A stretch of 64,000 nt of DNA from the NCBI RefSeq assembly GCF_000931465.1, contig NZ_CP010892.1, positions 4,859,388 through 4,923,387 on the forward strand, given 5' to 3'. The stretch is from Pseudomonas sp. MRSN 12121. GTDB taxonomy: Bacteria; Pseudomonadota; Gammaproteobacteria; Pseudomonadales; Pseudomonadaceae. How positions within the stretch are numbered: position 1 is the first letter of the stretch; every line of letters begins with the position of its first letter. This document shows, piece by piece, positions 7,602-21,611 of the stretch. The notes beneath the pieces were generated by a model. That model saw only the letters and a program-made list of their open reading frames with translations. It was not told where the DNA came from and did not search any database. Made by a program: the position numbers and the translations under genes.

Positions 7602-8420
7602 TCAGCAGGAATACCGCTCAGCCAAAAACGTCAACAGCACCTCGGTGACAAACCCCGGATTCTCCAGGTTGGAGATATGCCCCGCGTCGGGCACCAGTTG
7701 GTAAGGGCAACCGATCAGCTCGGCCATTTCCCGGGTTTCGGAAGGTGGCCGCGGTTTGTCCTGGTCGCCGCACAGCAGCAAGGTGCTGGCGGGGTCCAGC
7801 TGGTTCAGGCGGGACAGCACATCCGCGCGGCTGAAGGTGATGCGGCCCATGGGCACCACGCTTTCGCGCAGGCGTTCGGCGGGCAGCGCCGCGAGGGTGG
7901 CGCGAAAGTCCTGGTAGAGCGCCGACTGCGGGTCGATACCCGGGCGGAAGAAGATCGGCACCACAATGTCCAGCAGTGGCGCCGGGATGGTGCCCGCCTC
8001 TTCGATCTGCTGGAACAGCGAGAAGTAATACTGCCGTGTCGGCTCGGGTTCGGCGCCGAGGTAAGTGTCCATCAACACCAGGCCGTTGATGCGCTGCGGC
8101 GCCGCCAGGGCCAGGCGCGCGCCCCACATGCCGCCCACCGAGAGGCCGACCAGGCTGATGCGCTCGATCGCAAGATGATCCAGCAGCGCCAGCACCTGCC
8201 GGGCGATGTCGTCCAGCGAAGTGGTGCCTTGCGGCAACGCGCCGGACTGGCCATGGCCCCACAGGTCCAGGGCGATCACCCGGTACTGCTTGGACAGCGC
8301 CTCGATCTGCGGCGCCCACATATTCAGGTCCCACAGGTAGCTGCCGGCGAGCAATACCGCCGGGCCGCTGCCCTGGTCGAGGTAGTGAAGGGGTTGTCCA
8401 TCAATAGTCGCGAAAGGCAT
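7602..8420 (-). CDS. Alpha/beta-hydrolase
   Basis: 272 aa from ATG 8420 (AGGAG nine bases upstream); an in-frame upstream start at 8489 is not preferred. Typical alpha/beta hydrolase: oxyanion region near GSYLW, nucleophile elbow GLSVGG with Ser94, acid in CGDQDKPRP and catalytic His in DAGHISNL. The substrate is unknown; 3-oxoadipate enol-lactonase-like and other ester hydrolases have this arrangement. It lies downstream of pvdL on the same strand, but a hairpin separates them and nothing ties it to pyoverdine synthesis. Confidence 0.85.
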   Translation of the reverse strand: MPFATIDGQPLHYLDQGSGPAVLLAGSYLWDLNMWAPQIEALSKQYRVIALDLWGHGQSGALPQGTTSLDDIARQVLALLDHLAIERISLVGLSVGGMWGARLALAAPQRINGLVLMDTYLGAEPEPTRQYYFSLFQQIEEAGTIPAPLLDIVVPIFFRPGIDPQSALYQDFRATLAALPAERLRESVVPMGRITFSRADVLSRLNQLDPASTLLLCGDQDKPRPPSETREMAELIGCPYQLVPDAGHISNLENPGFVTEVLLTFLAERYSC

Positions 8421-8535
8421 CAACTGTCTCCTGTCAGGTGGGCTGCGAAAAAGCTTCGGTAGACTGTGCCGGTGAAGGGTTGCCGTCAATCGGACAAGTC
8501 CTAAGGGGCGTGCAAGCCTGACAACCCATGACGAG

Positions 8536-8568
8536 CAGGCCCGCGCCTACAGCGTAGACGCGGGCCTG
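8536..8568 (-). terminator. Hairpin after pvdL
   Basis: A 10-bp perfect stem (CAGGCCCGCG and CGCGGGCCTG) lies 27 nt after the pvdL stop. On the pvdL strand no U-run follows, so it may be an inefficient or Rho-assisted terminator. Confidence 0.5.
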
Positions 8569-8594
8569 TTTGCCAAAGAGCTAAAGAGGCGGTG

Positions 8595-11500
8595 TTACAG
8601 CCCCTCCAGCTCCGCCATCAGATCGCTCAGCCGATCGACCTTCTCCTCGTTGATTTCACTGTTCGCCAGGCCATCGATGTAGTGCGCCAGTTCCTCCACC
8701 GTGCTGCACTCGAACATGGCCCGCAGCGGCACGTTGCGTTGCAGGGCCTTCTGCACCCGCGAGGCGATCTGCGTGGCCAGCAGCGAATGCCCGCCCAGCT
8801 CGAAGAAGTTGTCGCGCACGCCCACCTGCTCGACCTTGAGCACCTCGGCCCAGATATCGGCCAGGGTCTGTTCCAGCTCGCTGCGCGGCGCCAGGTAGTC
8901 GGTGCTCTGCAACTGGCCGATCTCCAGGGCCGGCAGGGCCTTGCGGTCGAGCTTGCCGTTGGCGTTGAGCGGCAGGCGCTCCAGCCACAGCCAGTGCAGC
9001 GGCACCATGTATTCCGGCAACTCGGCACGCAGGCGCTGCTTGATGCGTTCCAGGCGTTCGCTCGGACTGAGAGCCGAGTCACTGGCCACCAGATAGCCCA
9101 CCAGGTGCTTGCCATTGACCCCTTCCTGCACCCCGACCGCCGCATCGCGGACTTCCGGCTGTTCGTGCAGGCGCGCTTCGATTTCCCCCAGTTCGATGCG
9201 GTAGCCGCGGATCTTCACCTGATGGTCGATGCGCCCGACGTATTCCAGCACGCCATCGGCGCGGCGCCGGGCCAGGTCGCCGGTGCGGTACAGGCGTTCG
9301 CCCGGAGCCCCGAACGGATGCGGCACGAACACCTGGGCGGTGCGCAGCGGGTCGCTGACATAACCGCGGCCGACCCCGGTCCCGGCCACGCACAGCTCGC
9401 CCACCGCGCCCAGCGGCACCAGTTGCAGCGCGCCGTCCATCAGGTACAGGCGGTTGTTGTCGGTGGGCGTGCCGATCGGCAGGTAGCTGCCACGGGTCGA
9501 GGCCATATCGACGCGGTAGAAGGCCACATCGTCGGAGCACTCGGCCGGACCATAGGCGTTGACCAGGCCGACCTGTGGATAACGCAACAGCCATTGGTGC
9601 GCCAGCTCCGGCGGCATCGCCTCGCCGGTCGGCAGCATCCAGCGCAGGCTGTCGAGATCGATGCTGTCCTGGGCGAGCATGCCCTGGATCAGCGACGGCA
9701 CGCTCTCCAGCACCGTGATGCCCTGCGCCTGCACATGGGCCAGCAAGCCTTGCGGGTCATGGGCGATGGTGTTCGGCACGATGTCCACCCGCGCACCGAA
9801 CAGCGGCGCGGCGAGGAACTGCCAGACAGAGATGTCGAAGCTCTGCGACGCGGTCTGGGCGATCATGTCGGCTTCGCTCAATTGCAGGTACGGCACCTTG
9901 CTCAGCTGGTTGTTGAGCATGCCGCGCTGCTCGACCATCACGCCTTTCGGCAGGCCGGTGGAGCCCGAGGTGTAGATCACGTAGGCCAGGTTATCCGGGC
10001 CGCTGTAGACGCCCGGGTTTTCCGGCGAATGGCCGCCCGCCTGGACCTCGTCCCAAACCAATAGCCGCGGCCGGTTGGCGCAGGCGAATTCGTCGAGCAG
10101 GGCTCGCGCCTGTTCCAGGCAGGCCGCGCTGCACACCAGCAGCGGCGTGCGGCTGAGCTCGATGATCCGCGCCAGGCGCTGGCCCGGCAGGCCCGGATCC
10201 AGCGGCAGGTAGCCGGCGCCGGCCTTGAAGCTGCCGACGATCATGCCCAGCAGCTCCAGGCCGCGTTCGGCCAGCAGCGCCACCGGCTGGTCCAGGCCCA
10301 CGCCCTGGGCGATCAGCGCATGGCCGAGGCGGTTGCTGCGCTGGTTCAGCTCGGCGTAGCTGTATTGCAGGTCTTGGCAACTGGCGGCGATGCGTTGCGG
10401 ATGCGCCGCCACCTGGGCCTCGAACAGCTCGACGTAGCTGCGCTGCAACGGATAGTCCCGCGCGCTCTGGTTGCAGCCGGCGAGCAGGAAGTCCTGCTCC
10501 TCTTCGCCCAGCAGCGGCAACTCGGCCATGTCGCCATGGAAGCCCTGCACCAGCGCCAGCAGCAGGCGCTTGAACTCGCCGAGCATGCGCTCGATGGTCT
10601 CGCGTTCGAAGTAACGCTGGTCGTAAGACAGGTGCAGCCCCAGGTCGTCCCCCGGGTAGCACACCGCGGTGATCGGGAAGTTGGTGTGGGTACGGCCGGA
10701 ATCCGAGGTGGCGTTCAGGCTTTGCGCCCGGTCCAGCACCGAGACTTCCACCGGCGCGTTCTCGAACACGAACAGGCTGTCGAACAGCGGCTGGCCCTTG
10801 GGCAGTTCGCTGCTTTCCTGGATCGCCACCAGCGGCAGGTACTCGTACTCGCGCAGCTGCATGTTGCTGTCCAGCAAGCCGCTGAGCCACTGGCGCACGC
10901 CGCAGCGCTGGCCGTCTTCCGGCAGTTTCACCCGCAGCGCGATGCTGTTGATGAACAGGCCGACGGTGCGCTGCATCTGCGGCATCTCCACCGGACGCCC
11001 GGCCACGGTGACGCCGAACAGCACGTCGCGGTCGCCGCTCAGGCGCCGCAGGACCAGGGCCCAGGCCGCCTGGGCGAAGGTGTTGACGGTCAGCTGGTGC
11101 TGCTGCGCCAGCTCACGCAATTGCGCGCCGTCGCGGGCATCCAGGCGGGTGTAGCAATCGCCGACCAGCATGCCGCCGCTGTCGCCGGCGTGTTCGCGCA
11201 GGAACGGCCGGTCGCTCGGAATCGGCGTAGTGCGCTCGAAGCCGCGCAAGTTGTCTTGCCACCACTGGCGCGCCTCGGCCAGGCTCTGGCGTTGCAGCCA
11301 GCCGATGTAGTCGCGGTAGCGGCTCGGCACGGCCAGCTGGGCTTCGCGCCCCTCGCCGAGGGCGGTGTAGACCTCGAAGAAGTCGTTCATCAGCAGCGAA
11401 CGGCACCAGGCATCGATCAGGATGTGGTGGTTGCTCATCATGAACCAGTAGCGCGCGGCGCCCACGCGGATCAGGCGCAGGTGGAACGGCGCCTGGTTGA

Positions 11501-14500
11501 GCAGATCGAAACCGGCCTCGCGCTCGCTCTTCAGCAGCGCCTGCAGCTTCGGTTCCTGCTCGGCCTCGGCCACGGCGCTCCAGTCCAGGTACTCGACCGG
11601 CGTGCTGCCCGGCTTGTGGATCACCTGCAGCATGGCTTCGCCGACGTTCCAGCAGAAGGACGCGCGCAGGGCTTCGTGACGGGCCACCACCGCCTGCCAG
11701 GCCCGGGCGAAGCGCTCGGGGTCCAGCTCGCTGTTGATGCGGTAGCGGTCCTGCATGTAGTACAGGCCGGTGCCCGGTTCCAGCAGGGTGTGCAGCAGCA
11801 TGCCTTCCTGCATCGGGGTCAGCGGGTAGACGTCCTCGATCACGCTGGCCGGCACCGGCAGCGCGTCCAGCTGCGCCTGGGTCAGGCGCGCCAGGGGGAA
11901 GTCCGACGGCGTCAGGCCACCGGCCTCGTCTTGCAGGCAATGGGCGATCAGGCTGTGCAGTTCGTCGAGGTAGGCCTGGGCCAGCGCGTCGATGGTCTGC
12001 ACGTCGAAACGTTCGCCGCTGAAGGTCCAGCGCAGCACCAGCTGGCCGGCATAGACCTGGCTGTCGACACTCAGCTCGTTGGGCAGCGGCGCCTCGGGCG
12101 AATGGGCGGCGCCCAGCGGCTCGTCCAGCGGCCGGAACAGCGCGTCGCTGGCAAAGCTCTGGTCGAACTGCCCCAGGTAGTTGAAGGTGACCGGCGCCTG
12201 CGGCAGGGCCGCCATGCCCTGGCGGATCGTCGCCTCGGCCAGGTAGCGCAGCACGCCATAACCCAGGCCCTTGTGCGGTACGGCGCGCAGTTGCTCCTTG
12301 ATCGCCTTGATCGAGGCGCCCTGCCCGGCCGCCGCTTCGACCGCCACCGGGGTCAGGCGCAGCGGGTAGGCGCTGGTGAACCAGCCGACGGTGCGGGTCA
12401 GGTCGATCTCGTCGAACAGGGCTTCGCGGCCGTGGCCTTCGAGCTGGATCAAGGCCGATGCCTCGCCGGTCCAGCGACACAGCACGCGGGCCAGGGCGGT
12501 CAGCAGCAGGTCGTTGACCTGGGTGCGGTAGGCGCTCGGCGCCTGTTGCAGCAGCTGCCGGGTACGCTCGGCGTCGAGCGTCACGCTGACGCTGCGGGCG
12601 TGTTTATTTTGCTGCCCGCCATCGGCGTTCTGCACCGGCAACGCCACCGTCGGCCCGGCCAATTGGTCCTGCCACCAGCTCGACTCTTCGCGCAGCGACT
12701 CGCTGCCGGCATAGGCCAGCAGGCGGGACGCCCAATCGCGCAAGGCGCTGGTTTTCGCCGGCAGGCGCGGCGTCTGCTGAGCTTCCAGCTGGCGATACAC
12801 GCTCTGTAGATCTTCCAGCAATACGCGCCAGGACACGCCGTCGACCACCAGGTGGTGGATGGCGATAAACAGCCGTTGCTGGCCGTCCGGGCCGTCCACC
12901 AGCAGGGCGCGCCACAGCGGTCCGTGGCCCAGGTCGAGGCTGCGCTGAGCCTCGGCGAACAGTGCCGTGCACTGTTCCATCGAGTCCACGCGCAGCGGCA
13001 CCAGCAGCGGCGCTTCGGCCAGCGGCTGATGCTCAGCCTGCCACTGGCCGGCCACCTGGGTGAAACGCAGGCGCAAGGCGTCATGCTGGGCCAGCACCTG
13101 TTGCAGCGCCTGTTCCAGGCGCCGGGCATCGAGTGCCTGGGTTGGCTCCAGCAACAGGGCCTGGTTCCAGTGGTGCCGCTCGGCGATTTCGCTGTCGAAG
13201 AACCAGTGCTGGATCGGCGTCAGGCCCGACTCGCCACTGAGCAGTCCCTGCTCGGCGACGATCTGTTCGCTGCGGCTGGCCACCGCGGCCAGGGTCTGCA
13301 CGGTCTGGTGCTGGAACAGGTCGCGTGGGCTGAAATGAATACCCTGCTGGCGAGCGCGGCTGACCACCTGGATCGACAGGATCGAATCGCCGCCCAGCTC
13401 GAAGAAGTTGTCGTGCAGGCCGACCTGCGACAGGTTCAGCACCTCGCGCCAGATCTGTGCCAGGGTCCGTTCCAGTTCGCTGCTCGGCGCCACGTACTGC
13501 TGGCGGTTGAGCTCCAGGTCCGGCGCCGGCAAGGCGCGGCGGTCGAGCTTGCCGTTGGCGGTCAGCGGCATGCTCGCCAGCAGGATCAGGTGGGTCGGCA
13601 CCATGTAGTCCGGCAGCTGGGTTTTCAACTGGGCCTTGAGCGCCTCGCGCAGCTCTGCCTGGGCCTCGTCGCCCTGCTCGGCGACATCGGTCACTAGATA
13701 ACCGGCCAGCTGTTTGCCGCCCGGCATGTCCAGGGCCAGCACCACCGCTTCGCGCACCGCGTCATGTTCCAGCAGGCGGCTTTCGATTTCCCCCAGCTCG
13801 ATGCGGAAACCGCGGATCTTCACCTGATGGTCGACCCGGCCGATGTATTCCACCTGGCCGTCGGTGCACTGGCGCACCAGGTCGCCGGTACGGTACAGGC
13901 GCCCGCCCTGCGCGCTGAACGGGTCGGCGACAAAACGCTCGGCACTCATGCCCGGGCGCTGGTGATACCCCTGGGCCAGGCCGGCGCCGCCGACATACAG
14001 CTCGCCGGTGGCGCCCTGGGGCACCAGGGCCAGATCAGCGTCGAGAATATAGGCCACGCGATCGCCGATCACCGTGCCGATCGGCACGCTGCCCACGCCC
14101 TCCTCCAGCTGCTGCGGCGCCAGGCTGGCCAACGGCATGACCACGGTCTCGGTGGGGCCGTAGGCGTTGAAGAACAGGCTCGGCTGGAAGGCAGCGCGGA
14201 TCCGGCTCAGGTGTTCGCCGGTCAGCGCCTCGCCGCCAGTGATGCACATGCGCACCGGCAGCGTCTGGCCCTGGGTCGCCAGCCACTGCGCCAGCTGGCT
14301 GCCGTAGCTCGGGGTGAAACCGAGGATATTGATGCGGTGCTCGCGGATCAGTTGGCAGATCGCTTCGGCGTCCCATTGCCCCTGAGCGCGCAACACCACC
14401 TGGGCACCGCTGAGCAGCGGCACCAGCAGGCGCTCGGTGGCGGCATCGAAGTTGATCGAATAGAAGTGCAGCTCGCAGTCGTCCGGGCGCATGCCGAAAC

Positions 14501-17500
14501 GCTCGATCACTGCGCGGCAGTGCATGGCGATCTCGCCGTGGGACACCACCACGCCCTTGGGCTTGCCGGTGGAACCGGAGGTGTAGATCAGGTACGCCTG
14601 GTGCTGCGGCAGGCTGATAAACGGCAGCTCACCGGCCGGGTAGTCGGCCAGTCGCGCGCCGTCTTCCTCCAGGCACCAGCGCGCCACAGTCGGCGGCAGC
14701 TCGCCGAGGGCGGCGAACATCGCCGCGTCGCTGAGCAGCAGGCCGATGCCACTGTCTTCGATCATGTAGTGCAGGCGGTCCAGCGGGTATTCCGGGTCCA
14801 GCGGCACATAGGCGCCGCCGGCCTTGAGGATCGCCAGCAGGCCGACGACCATTTCCAGCGAACGTTCCAGGGCCAGGCCTACCCGCACCTGCGGGCCGAC
14901 GCCGCGCTCGCGGAGCATCCAGGCCAGGCGGTTGGCGCGGCCGTCGAGTTCGGCGTAGCTCAGGGTCTGCCCGGCGAAGGTCAGGGCCGGGGCGTCCGGG
15001 CGCAGCAGCGCCTGCTCGCTGAACAAGTGATGGATGCACTGGTCGAGGCGATGCACGCCGGGCTCGACGCCCAGGCTGTCCAGCAGCTGTTGTTGCTCGG
15101 CGCTGTCGAGCAGCGGCAACTCACTCAGGCGCCGCTCGGGGTCGGCCAGCAGCGCTTCCAGCAGGTTGCGCCAGTGCGCGGCCATGCGCGCGATGCGCGG
15201 TTCGTCGAACAGGTCGGTGCTGTAGGTCAGGCAGCAACCCAGGCGGTGGTCGAGGTCGGTGACTTCCAGGTTGAGGTCGAACTTGGTGGCCCGGGCGTCG
15301 TTGGCCAGGTATTCCACGGTCATGCCGGCCAGGGTGCGGCTCTGCTGGAACTCCCAGCGCTGGACGTTGCACATCACCTGGAACAGCGGGTTGTAGGCGG
15401 CGCTGCGCGGCGGTTGCAGGGCTTCCACCAGGTGGTCGAACGGCAGGTCCTGGTGCGACTGGCCCTCGATCACCGTATGCCGTACCTGCTCCAGCAACTC
15501 GCCGACGCTCATCTGCCCGTCGAGCCGGCAACGCAGCACCTGGGTATTGAGGAAGGCGCCGATCAGCCCTTCGCTTTCCGGGCGGATGCGGTTGGCCACC
15601 GGCGCGCCGATGCGCAGGTCGGTCTGGCCGCTGTAGCGATAGAGCAGCACCGCCAGGGTGGCGGTCATGGTCATGAACAGGGTCAGGCCGTTCTCAGCAT
15701 TGAAGCGCCGCACCCGCGCCGCCAGCTCGTCGCTGAGGTCGAAGCGGTACAGCTCGCCCTGGTGGCTTTGCACCGGCGGCCGCGGCCGGTCGCCCGGCAG
15801 TTCCAGCAGCGGGTGTTCGTGGCCCAGCTGCGCGGTCCAGTAGTCCAGCTGGCGCTGGCGCTCGCCGGATTCCAGCCACTGCCGTTGCCAGACGCTGTAG
15901 TCCAGGTACTGCACCGGCAGCGGCTCCAGCGGCGAGTCACGGTCGTCGACAAAGGCTTCGTACAGCGCGCTCAGCTCGCGGGCGAAGATGTCCATCGCCC
16001 AGCCTTCGGTGACGATGTGGTGCAGGGTCAGCACGAAGTAGTGCTCCTGCTCCGCCGCCTTGACCAGGCAGGCGCGCAGCAGCGGGCCGGTCTCCAGGTC
16101 GAACGGCAGGTGCGCTTCGCTGTCGGCCAGCTGTTGCAGGCGTTGCTCGCGGCTGGCGGCATCCAGGGCCGAGAAATCCTTCCAGGCCATGCGCACGCCG
16201 GTTTCCGCGTGCACCCGTTGCCGGGCCACGCCATCGACGCTGGGGAAAGTGGTGCGCAGGGTTTCATGGCGCAGGATCAACGCCTGCAACGCCGCCTCGA
16301 ACCGCCCGACATCCAGCACGCCCTTGAAGCGCGCCATGCCGCCAACGTTGTAGGCCGGGCTGTCCGGCTCCATCTGCCAGAGGAACCACATGCGCTGCTG
16401 GGAATACGACAGCGGCACAGGCGCGCTGCGGTCGACCTTGGCGATCGGCAACTGCTGGTTACGCTGGCCGGCTTCCTGGATCAGCCGCACCTGCTCGGCG
16501 AAGTCGCCCAGCTCGCTGGCTTCGAACAGCGCCCGCAGCGGCAACTCGACGTCGCAGGCCTGGCGGGTGCGGGAAATGATCTGGGTCGCCAGCAGCGAGT
16601 GGCCGCCCAGGGCGAAGAAGTCGTCGCGCAGGCCAATGCGTTGCAGGCCCAGCACCTCGCGCCAGATCGCCGCGATCTGCCGTTGCAGCTCGGTCGCCGG
16701 CTCGACGTGTTCGCGTACCTGCCACTGCGGCTCGGGCAAGGCGCGGCGGTCGAGCTTGCCGCTCGGGCTCAGGGGCATCGCGTCCAGGCGCAGCAGTTGC
16801 GCCGGCACCATATATTCCGGCAGCTCGCTGGCCAGGGCGGTTTTCAGGCGCTCGTTCTGCGCGGCCTCATCCTCCCCGGCGACGCTCGCGGTGTAGTAGC
16901 CGATCAACTGCGCGCCGGCCGCGGTCTCGCGCACCAGCACTGCGGCCTGGGCCACGCCGGCCTGGGCCAGCAGCCGTGCTTCGATTTCCTGGGGTTCGAC
17001 GCGAAAACCGCGCAGCTTGACCTGCTGATCGAGGCGGCCGAGGTATTCCAGCGCACCGTCGGCGCCCCAGCGCACGCGGTCGCCGGTGCGGTACAGGCGC
17101 GCACCCTCGGTGCTCAGCGGGTCGACCACAAAACGCTCGGCGCTCAGCCCCGGCCGCCCGAGGTAGCCCCGGGCCAGGCCGCTGCCGGCAATGCACAGCT
17201 CGCCCGGCACCCCGGCCGGCACCGGGTTGAGGTCGGCGTCCAGCACCCGGCAGACCACGTTGCCCAGCGGGCGGCCGATGGGCGAACGCTCGCCATCGCT
17301 GCTCCGGCACTGCCAGTGGGTGACGTTGATCGCGGTTTCGGTCGGGCCATAGCGGTTGTGCAACTGGGTATCGGGCAGCTGCGCCAGCAGGCGGTCGCGC
17401 AGCTCGGCCGGCAGGGCTTCGCCCCCGGAGAACACCCGGCGCAAGCTGCTGCATCCAGCGGCCAGCGGCTCGTCGACGAACAGCTGCAACAGCGGCGGCA

Positions 17501-20500
17501 CGAAGTGCAGCGTGGTCACGCCGTAGTGCTGTACCAACTGGGCGATGCGATGCGGATCGCGGTGTTCGCCCGGCGCCGCCAGCAGCAGGCGGCAGCCGGT
17601 GATCAGCGGCCAGAAGCACTCCCACACCGACACGTCGAAGCTGATCGGGGCCTTTTGCATCAGCACGTCGCTGGCGTCCAGGCGGTAAGTGTCCTGCATC
17701 CACTGCAAGCGTTCGCTCAGGGCCGCATGGGTGTTGCCCACGCCCTTGGGCTGGCCGGTGGAACCGGAGGTGTAGATCACATAGGCCAGGTTGTCGCCGT
17801 GCAGGTGCAGGCCCGGCGCGTGGCTCGGCCAGTTGTCGAGCTTGAGGCTGTCCATGGCGATGGCGCTGACGCCCGCGGCTCGGGGCAGGCGTTCGAGCAG
17901 ATGGGTCTGGGTCAGCAGCAGCGCGACGCCGCTGTCGGCCAGCATGTAGGCCAGGCGCTCGGCCGGGTAGTCCGGGTCCAGCGGCACATAGGCGCCGCCG
18001 GCCTTGAGGATCGCCAGCAGGCCGATCAGCAATTGTGGCGAACGCTCGGCGGCAATCGCCACGCACACATCCGGGCCGACGCCCTTGTCGCGCAGGTAAT
18101 GGGCCAGGCGGTTGGCCTGGGCGTGCAGCTCGGCGAAGCTCAGCTCACCGCCCTCCCACAGCAGCGCGGTGCGCTCCGGGGTCAGTTGCGCCTGATGCTC
18201 CAGCAGCTCCGGCAGCCACTGGCTGGCCGGCGCGCACGGTGCTTCGCCCCACTGGTGCTGCTGCGCCTGCTCGCAGGGGTTGAGCAACGGCAGATCGGCG
18301 ATGGCGGTTTGCGGACGCTCGCAAGCGGCGCGCAGCAGGCTGACGAAATGCTCGGCCAGACGCTCGATGGTCGCGGCCTTGAACAGCTCGTTGGCGTAGT
18401 CGAAGGACAGGCTGAGGCGGCCGTTGCGGTCTTCCTCGCTGTGCAGTTGCAGGTCGAACTTGGCCTCGCGGCTGTGCCACGGCAGTTCTTCGGCCAGCAG
18501 CCCGGGCAAGCGGCGCAGGGCACTGAGGTCACGCTGCTGGTGGTTGAACATGACCTGGAACAGCCCCTGTTCCCGGGCCTGGGGGAAGGCTTCGAGCAGT
18601 TGCTCGAACGGCAGGTCCTGGTGGGCCTGGGCCTGTAGCGCGGCCTGGCGGGTGTGCGCCAGCAGCTCGACGAATGGCAGGCGGCCTTGCACCTCGGCAC
18701 GCAGCACCAGGGTGTTGATAAAGAAGCCGATCAGGCCCTGGGTTTCCAGGCGCGGACGGTTGGCGTTGGGCACGCCGATGCGAATATCGCGCTGGCCGCT
18801 GTAGCGATGCAGCAGGCTCTGGAACGCCGTGAGCAACAGCATGAACGGTGTGGATTCATGGGCCTGGGCAGTCTGGCGAATCGCCTCGCTCAGGCTCGCC
18901 CCCAGGCGCAGGCTGTGGCGCGCGGCGCTGTGTTGCTGTTGCGCCGAACGCGGGTGATCGGTGGCCAGGCCCAGGCTCGGGTGCTCGTCGCCTAACCGCT
19001 GTTTCCAGTAGGCCAGTTGCCGCTCGCCTTCGCCCTCGGCCAGCCACTGGCGCTGCCAGCTGCCGTAGTCGGCGTACTGCAACGGCAATGGCGCCAACGC
19101 CACCGCCTGGCCCTGGGACGCACCGGCATACAGCCGCGAGAACTCATCGATCAGCACATTCAGCGACCAGCCGTCGGCGATGATGTGGTGCAGGGTCACC
19201 AGCAACAGGTGTTCCTCGTCGTCGAGGCGCACCAGGGTCACCCACAGCAGCGGGCCCTGCTCCAGGTCGAACCGGGTGCGGGCCTCGTCCTCGCGGATCT
19301 GCTGCGCCCGCGCCTCGCGCTCGGCCGGCGGCAGGTCGCTGAGGTCGATCGTGCGCAGGTCGAATTCGCCGGCCGGCAGCACCTGTTGCAGCGCCTGGCC
19401 GTCGCGCTCGAAAAACCGCGTGCGCAGGGATTCGTGACGCTCGATCAGGTGCTGGAAGCTGGCGCGCAGGGCGTGCGGGTCCAGCTCGCCGCGCAGGCGC
19501 AGGCCGCCGGGAATGTTGTAGGCGCTGCTCTGCGGGTCGAGCTGCCAGGTGATCCACAGACGGTTCTGCGCCAGGGACTGCGGCAGTGCCTCGCTGCGCG
19601 GCAAGGCATGGATGCTGCCCTGGGCCAGGCCGCCGTCCTGTTGCAACTGCGCCACCCGGGCGGCGAAGGCCCCCAGGGTCGGCGCCTCGAACAGCAGGCG
19701 CAGGTTCAGCTCCAGGCCGAGTTCTTCGCGCAGGCGTGCCACCACCTGGGTCGCGGCGATGGAGTTGCCGCCCAGCAGGAAGAAGTGATCGTCGCTCGCC
19801 ACCTGCTCGACCTGCAGCTGCTCGCGCCAGATGCGGCCGACCAGGTCTTGCAGTGCACTGGCGGTGTCGCCGCCGGCCTCGCTCTTCGCCGCCTGGCAGT
19901 CGGGGAAGACCGCATAGCTGTCGAGGCTGCCATCGGCCAGGCGGTTGCGGCAGGCGGAGCGCTGCAACTTGCCGCTGGAGGTCTTGGGCAACGCGCCGGG
20001 GTTGAGCAATACCACCACGCTCGGCGCTTCCTGGTAGGCCTCGGCCACGGTCTGGCGGATCAGTTTGATCAGCGCGTCGGGCGTGAGGATCTTCTGCACG
20101 CTGCGGCTGATTTCCGCGGCGATGCCGATGCCTTCCTGACCCTGGTCGCTGACGGCGAACGCCGCGACCCGGCCCTTGCGCACCACCTCGACTTCCCGCT
20201 CGATGGTTTGCTCGATGTCCTGTGGATAAAGGTTGTGCCCGCGCACGATCAGCATGTCTTTCAAGCGGCCGGTGATGAACAGCTCGCCACCGCGCATGAA
20301 ACCCAGGTCGCCGGTGCGCAGCCAGGTCCGGCCGGCGTGCTGGACGAAGGTCTTGGCCGTGGCCTCGGGGTTGCGCCAGTAGCCGTGGGCGATGCTCGGG
20401 CCGGCGGCCCAGACTTCGCCCACCAAGTTCTCTGCCAGTTCGGCCAGGCTGTTGGGCTCGACGATCAGCACCGCGTGCTCGGGCTGGCTGGTGCCGCAGC

Positions 20501-21611
20501 TCATCATGGCGTTGCCGTTGCCCGGCTCGGCGCGGTTCTGCGCCAGGGCCTGCTCGTCCAGGCGCAGGGCCGGGATGCCCTGACCGCGGGTGCCGCCGGC
20601 GACGAACAGGGTGGCTTCGGCCAGGCCATAGGAAGCGAAGAACTGATTCGGGGTGAAACCGCAGGCGGCGAACTTCTCAGCGAAGCGCTCCAGGGTGTCC
20701 AGGCGGATCGGCTCGGACCCGGAATAGGCCACGCGCCAGCGGCTGAGATCGAGGCGTTCCAGCGCCGACTCGCTGACCCGCTCGCTGCACAGGCGGTAGG
20801 CGAAGTCCGGACCGCCGCTGATGGTGCCGCCGTATTCACTGATCGCCTCCAGCCAGCGCAACGGCCGGCCGAGGAAATACGCCGGCGACATCAACACGCA
20901 GGGCACGCCGCTGAAGATCGGTTGCAGCAGGCCGCCGATCAGCCCCATGTCGTGGTACAGCGGCAGCCAGCTGACGATCACGTCGTCCGGGTTGAGGTCG
21001 ATGCCGAAGCCGCGGCGGATCAGCAGCTCGTTGGCCACCAGGTTGCCGTGGCTGACTTGCACGCCCTTGGGCAACGCCGTGGAACCGGAGGTGTATTGCA
21101 GGAAGGCGATGTCGTCGCCCTGCAACTCGATCGGGCTCCAGCCTTCGGCCAGGCTGGCTGGCAGGCTGTCCACGCAGAGCAGCTGCGGCGCAGCGGCACC
21201 TTGCAGTGCGTCCATCTGCGCCAGGGAGTCGCGCAACCCGCCGCTGGTCAGCAGCAACCGCGGCTCGGCGTCGGCGATGATCGAGATCAGCCGCTCCTGG
21301 TGATGGCGCCGGCTCGACTCCGGCGGATAGGCCGGCACCGCGATGACGCCGGCATACAGGCAGGCGAAAAAGGCCGCGACATAGTCCGGGCCGCTGGGGA
21401 ACAGCAGCACCGCGCGATCGCCCAGCCCGGCGTTGGCTTGCAGCGCTGCGGCGATGGTCCGGGCGCGCCGGTCCAGGTCGCTGTAGCTGAGGACCACGTT
21501 CTGATCCTGCTCTTCGGCAAGAAAGCGCAAGGCCACTTGATCGGGGGTCTGCGCCGCCCGGCGTTGAAGGGCTTGAGCCAGAGTGCTGGGGAGTTCGAAC
21601 GCGTCCATCAT
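8595..21611 (-). CDS. pvdL: Pyoverdine chromophore peptide synthetase PvdL
   Basis: 4338-aa nonribosomal peptide synthetase (P. aeruginosa PvdL is about 4340 aa). Start ATG 21611 (MMDAFELP) has AGGAA upstream; a GTG at 21641 is in frame but less likely. Domain order: fatty-acyl-AMP ligase ([10 protein letters not shown] near 174), carrier (Ser617), condensation (HHIIADG near 808), adenylation (near 1279), carrier (Ser1672), condensation (HHIVTEG near 1865), adenylation (near 2344), carrier (GGDS, Ser2743), epimerase-like domain (HHLVVDG near 2918), condensation (HHILIDA near 3392), adenylation (near 3880), carrier (Ser4276). No thioesterase, so the chain passes to the next synthetase. By family knowledge it acylates with a fatty acid and then adds Glu, D-Tyr and Dab, giving the chromophore precursor. 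Confidence 0.97.
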   Translation of the reverse strand: MMDAFELPSTLAQALQRRAAQTPDQVALRFLAEEQDQNVVLSYSDLDRRARTIAAALQANAGLGDRAVLLFPSGPDYVAAFFACLYAGVIAVPAYPPESSRRHHQERLISIIADAEPRLLLTSGGLRDSLAQMDALQGAAAPQLLCVDSLPASLAEGWSPIELQGDDIAFLQYTSGSTALPKGVQVSHGNLVANELLIRRGFGIDLNPDDVIVSWLPLYHDMGLIGGLLQPIFSGVPCVLMSPAYFLGRPLRWLEAISEYGGTISGGPDFAYRLCSERVSESALERLDLSRWRVAYSGSEPIRLDTLERFAEKFAACGFTPNQFFASYGLAEATLFVAGGTRGQGIPALRLDEQALAQNRAEPGNGNAMMSCGTSQPEHAVLIVEPNSLAELAENLVGEVWAAGPSIAHGYWRNPEATAKTFVQHAGRTWLRTGDLGFMRGGELFITGRLKDMLIVRGHNLYPQDIEQTIEREVEVVRKGRVAAFAVSDQGQEGIGIAAEISRSVQKILTPDALIKLIRQTVAEAYQEAPSVVVLLNPGALPKTSSGKLQRSACRNRLADGSLDSYAVFPDCQAAKSEAGGDTASALQDLVGRIWREQLQVEQVASDDHFFLLGGNSIAATQVVARLREELGLELNLRLLFEAPTLGAFAARVAQLQQDGGLAQGSIHALPRSEALPQSLAQNRLWITWQLDPQSSAYNIPGGLRLRGELDPHALRASFQHLIERHESLRTRFFERDGQALQQVLPAGEFDLRTIDLSDLPPAEREARAQQIREDEARTRFDLEQGPLLWVTLVRLDDEEHLLLVTLHHIIADGWSLNVLIDEFSRLYAGASQGQAVALAPLPLQYADYGSWQRQWLAEGEGERQLAYWKQRLGDEHPSLGLATDHPRSAQQQHSAARHSLRLGASLSEAIRQTAQAHESTPFMLLLTAFQSLLHRYSGQRDIRIGVPNANRPRLETQGLIGFFINTLVLRAEVQGRLPFVELLAHTRQAALQAQAHQDLPFEQLLEAFPQAREQGLFQVMFNHQQRDLSALRRLPGLLAEELPWHSREAKFDLQLHSEEDRNGRLSLSFDYANELFKAATIERLAEHFVSLLRAACERPQTAIADLPLLNPCEQAQQHQWGEAPCAPASQWLPELLEHQAQLTPERTALLWEGGELSFAELHAQANRLAHYLRDKGVGPDVCVAIAAERSPQLLIGLLAILKAGGAYVPLDPDYPAERLAYMLADSGVALLLTQTHLLERLPRAAGVSAIAMDSLKLDNWPSHAPGLHLHGDNLAYVIYTSGSTGQPKGVGNTHAALSERLQWMQDTYRLDASDVLMQKAPISFDVSVWECFWPLITGCRLLLAAPGEHRDPHRIAQLVQHYGVTTLHFVPPLLQLFVDEPLAAGCSSLRRVFSGGEALPAELRDRLLAQLPDTQLHNRYGPTETAINVTHWQCRSSDGERSPIGRPLGNVVCRVLDADLNPVPAGVPGELCIAGSGLARGYLGRPGLSAERFVVDPLSTEGARLYRTGDRVRWGADGALEYLGRLDQQVKLRGFRVEPQEIEARLLAQAGVAQAAVLVRETAAGAQLIGYYTASVAGEDEAAQNERLKTALASELPEYMVPAQLLRLDAMPLSPSGKLDRRALPEPQWQVREHVEPATELQRQIAAIWREVLGLQRIGLRDDFFALGGHSLLATQIISRTRQACDVELPLRALFEASELGDFAEQVRLIQEAGQRNQQLPIAKVDRSAPVPLSYSQQRMWFLWQMEPDSPAYNVGGMARFKGVLDVGRFEAALQALILRHETLRTTFPSVDGVARQRVHAETGVRMAWKDFSALDAASREQRLQQLADSEAHLPFDLETGPLLRACLVKAAEQEHYFVLTLHHIVTEGWAMDIFARELSALYEAFVDDRDSPLEPLPVQYLDYSVWQRQWLESGERQRQLDYWTAQLGHEHPLLELPGDRPRPPVQSHQGELYRFDLSDELAARVRRFNAENGLTLFMTMTATLAVLLYRYSGQTDLRIGAPVANRIRPESEGLIGAFLNTQVLRCRLDGQMSVGELLEQVRHTVIEGQSHQDLPFDHLVEALQPPRSAAYNPLFQVMCNVQRWEFQQSRTLAGMTVEYLANDARATKFDLNLEVTDLDHRLGCCLTYSTDLFDEPRIARMAAHWRNLLEALLADPERRLSELPLLDSAEQQQLLDSLGVEPGVHRLDQCIHHLFSEQALLRPDAPALTFAGQTLSYAELDGRANRLAWMLRERGVGPQVRVGLALERSLEMVVGLLAILKAGGAYVPLDPEYPLDRLHYMIEDSGIGLLLSDAAMFAALGELPPTVARWCLEEDGARLADYPAGELPFISLPQHQAYLIYTSGSTGKPKGVVVSHGEIAMHCRAVIERFGMRPDDCELHFYSINFDAATERLLVPLLSGAQVVLRAQGQWDAEAICQLIREHRINILGFTPSYGSQLAQWLATQGQTLPVRMCITGGEALTGEHLSRIRAAFQPSLFFNAYGPTETVVMPLASLAPQQLEEGVGSVPIGTVIGDRVAYILDADLALVPQGATGELYVGGAGLAQGYHQRPGMSAERFVADPFSAQGGRLYRTGDLVRQCTDGQVEYIGRVDHQVKIRGFRIELGEIESRLLEHDAVREAVVLALDMPGGKQLAGYLVTDVAEQGDEAQAELREALKAQLKTQLPDYMVPTHLILLASMPLTANGKLDRRALPAPDLELNRQQYVAPSSELERTLAQIWREVLNLSQVGLHDNFFELGGDSILSIQVVSRARQQGIHFSPRDLFQHQTVQTLAAVASRSEQIVAEQGLLSGESGLTPIQHWFFDSEIAERHHWNQALLLEPTQALDARRLEQALQQVLAQHDALRLRFTQVAGQWQAEHQPLAEAPLLVPLRVDSMEQCTALFAEAQRSLDLGHGPLWRALLVDGPDGQQRLFIAIHHLVVDGVSWRVLLEDLQSVYRQLEAQQTPRLPAKTSALRDWASRLLAYAGSESLREESSWWQDQLAGPTVALPVQNADGGQQNKHARSVSVTLDAERTRQLLQQAPSAYRTQVNDLLLTALARVLCRWTGEASALIQLEGHGREALFDEIDLTRTVGWFTSAYPLRLTPVAVEAAAGQGASIKAIKEQLRAVPHKGLGYGVLRYLAEATIRQGMAALPQAPVTFNYLGQFDQSFASDALFRPLDEPLGAAHSPEAPLPNELSVDSQVYAGQLVLRWTFSGERFDVQTIDALAQAYLDELHSLIAHCLQDEAGGLTPSDFPLARLTQAQLDALPVPASVIEDVYPLTPMQEGMLLHTLLEPGTGLYYMQDRYRINSELDPERFARAWQAVVARHEALRASFCWNVGEAMLQVIHKPGSTPVEYLDWSAVAEAEQEPKLQALLKSEREAGFDLLNQAPFHLRLIRVGAARYWFMMSNHHILIDAWCRSLLMNDFFEVYTALGEGREAQLAVPSRYRDYIGWLQRQSLAEARQWWQDNLRGFERTTPIPSDRPFLREHAGDSGGMLVGDCYTRLDARDGAQLRELAQQHQLTVNTFAQAAWALVLRRLSGDRDVLFGVTVAGRPVEMPQMQRTVGLFINSIALRVKLPEDGQRCGVRQWLSGLLDSNMQLREYEYLPLVAIQESSELPKGQPLFDSLFVFENAPVEVSVLDRAQSLNATSDSGRTHTNFPITAVCYPGDDLGLHLSYDQRYFERETIERMLGEFKRLLLALVQGFHGDMAELPLLGEEEQDFLLAGCNQSARDYPLQRSYVELFEAQVAAHPQRIAASCQDLQYSYAELNQRSNRLGHALIAQGVGLDQPVALLAERGLELLGMIVGSFKAGAGYLPLDPGLPGQRLARIIELSRTPLLVCSAACLEQARALLDEFACANRPRLLVWDEVQAGGHSPENPGVYSGPDNLAYVIYTSGSTGLPKGVMVEQRGMLNNQLSKVPYLQLSEADMIAQTASQSFDISVWQFLAAPLFGARVDIVPNTIAHDPQGLLAHVQAQGITVLESVPSLIQGMLAQDSIDLDSLRWMLPTGEAMPPELAHQWLLRYPQVGLVNAYGPAECSDDVAFYRVDMASTRGSYLPIGTPTDNNRLYLMDGALQLVPLGAVGELCVAGTGVGRGYVSDPLRTAQVFVPHPFGAPGERLYRTGDLARRRADGVLEYVGRIDHQVKIRGYRIELGEIEARLHEQPEVRDAAVGVQEGVNGKHLVGYLVASDSALSPSERLERIKQRLRAELPEYMVPLHWLWLERLPLNANGKLDRKALPALEIGQLQSTDYLAPRSELEQTLADIWAEVLKVEQVGVRDNFFELGGHSLLATQIASRVQKALQRNVPLRAMFECSTVEELAHYIDGLANSEINEEKVDRLSDLMAELEGL

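Noticed and set aside
13764-18638. 1624-codon open frame antisense to pvdL (and several shorter ones across 8.6-21.6 kb)
   Set aside because: Product is low-complexity Ala/Gly/Arg/Gln/His-rich sequence, as expected for the opposite strand of GC-rich NRPS codons; pvdL on the other strand is complete and well conserved.
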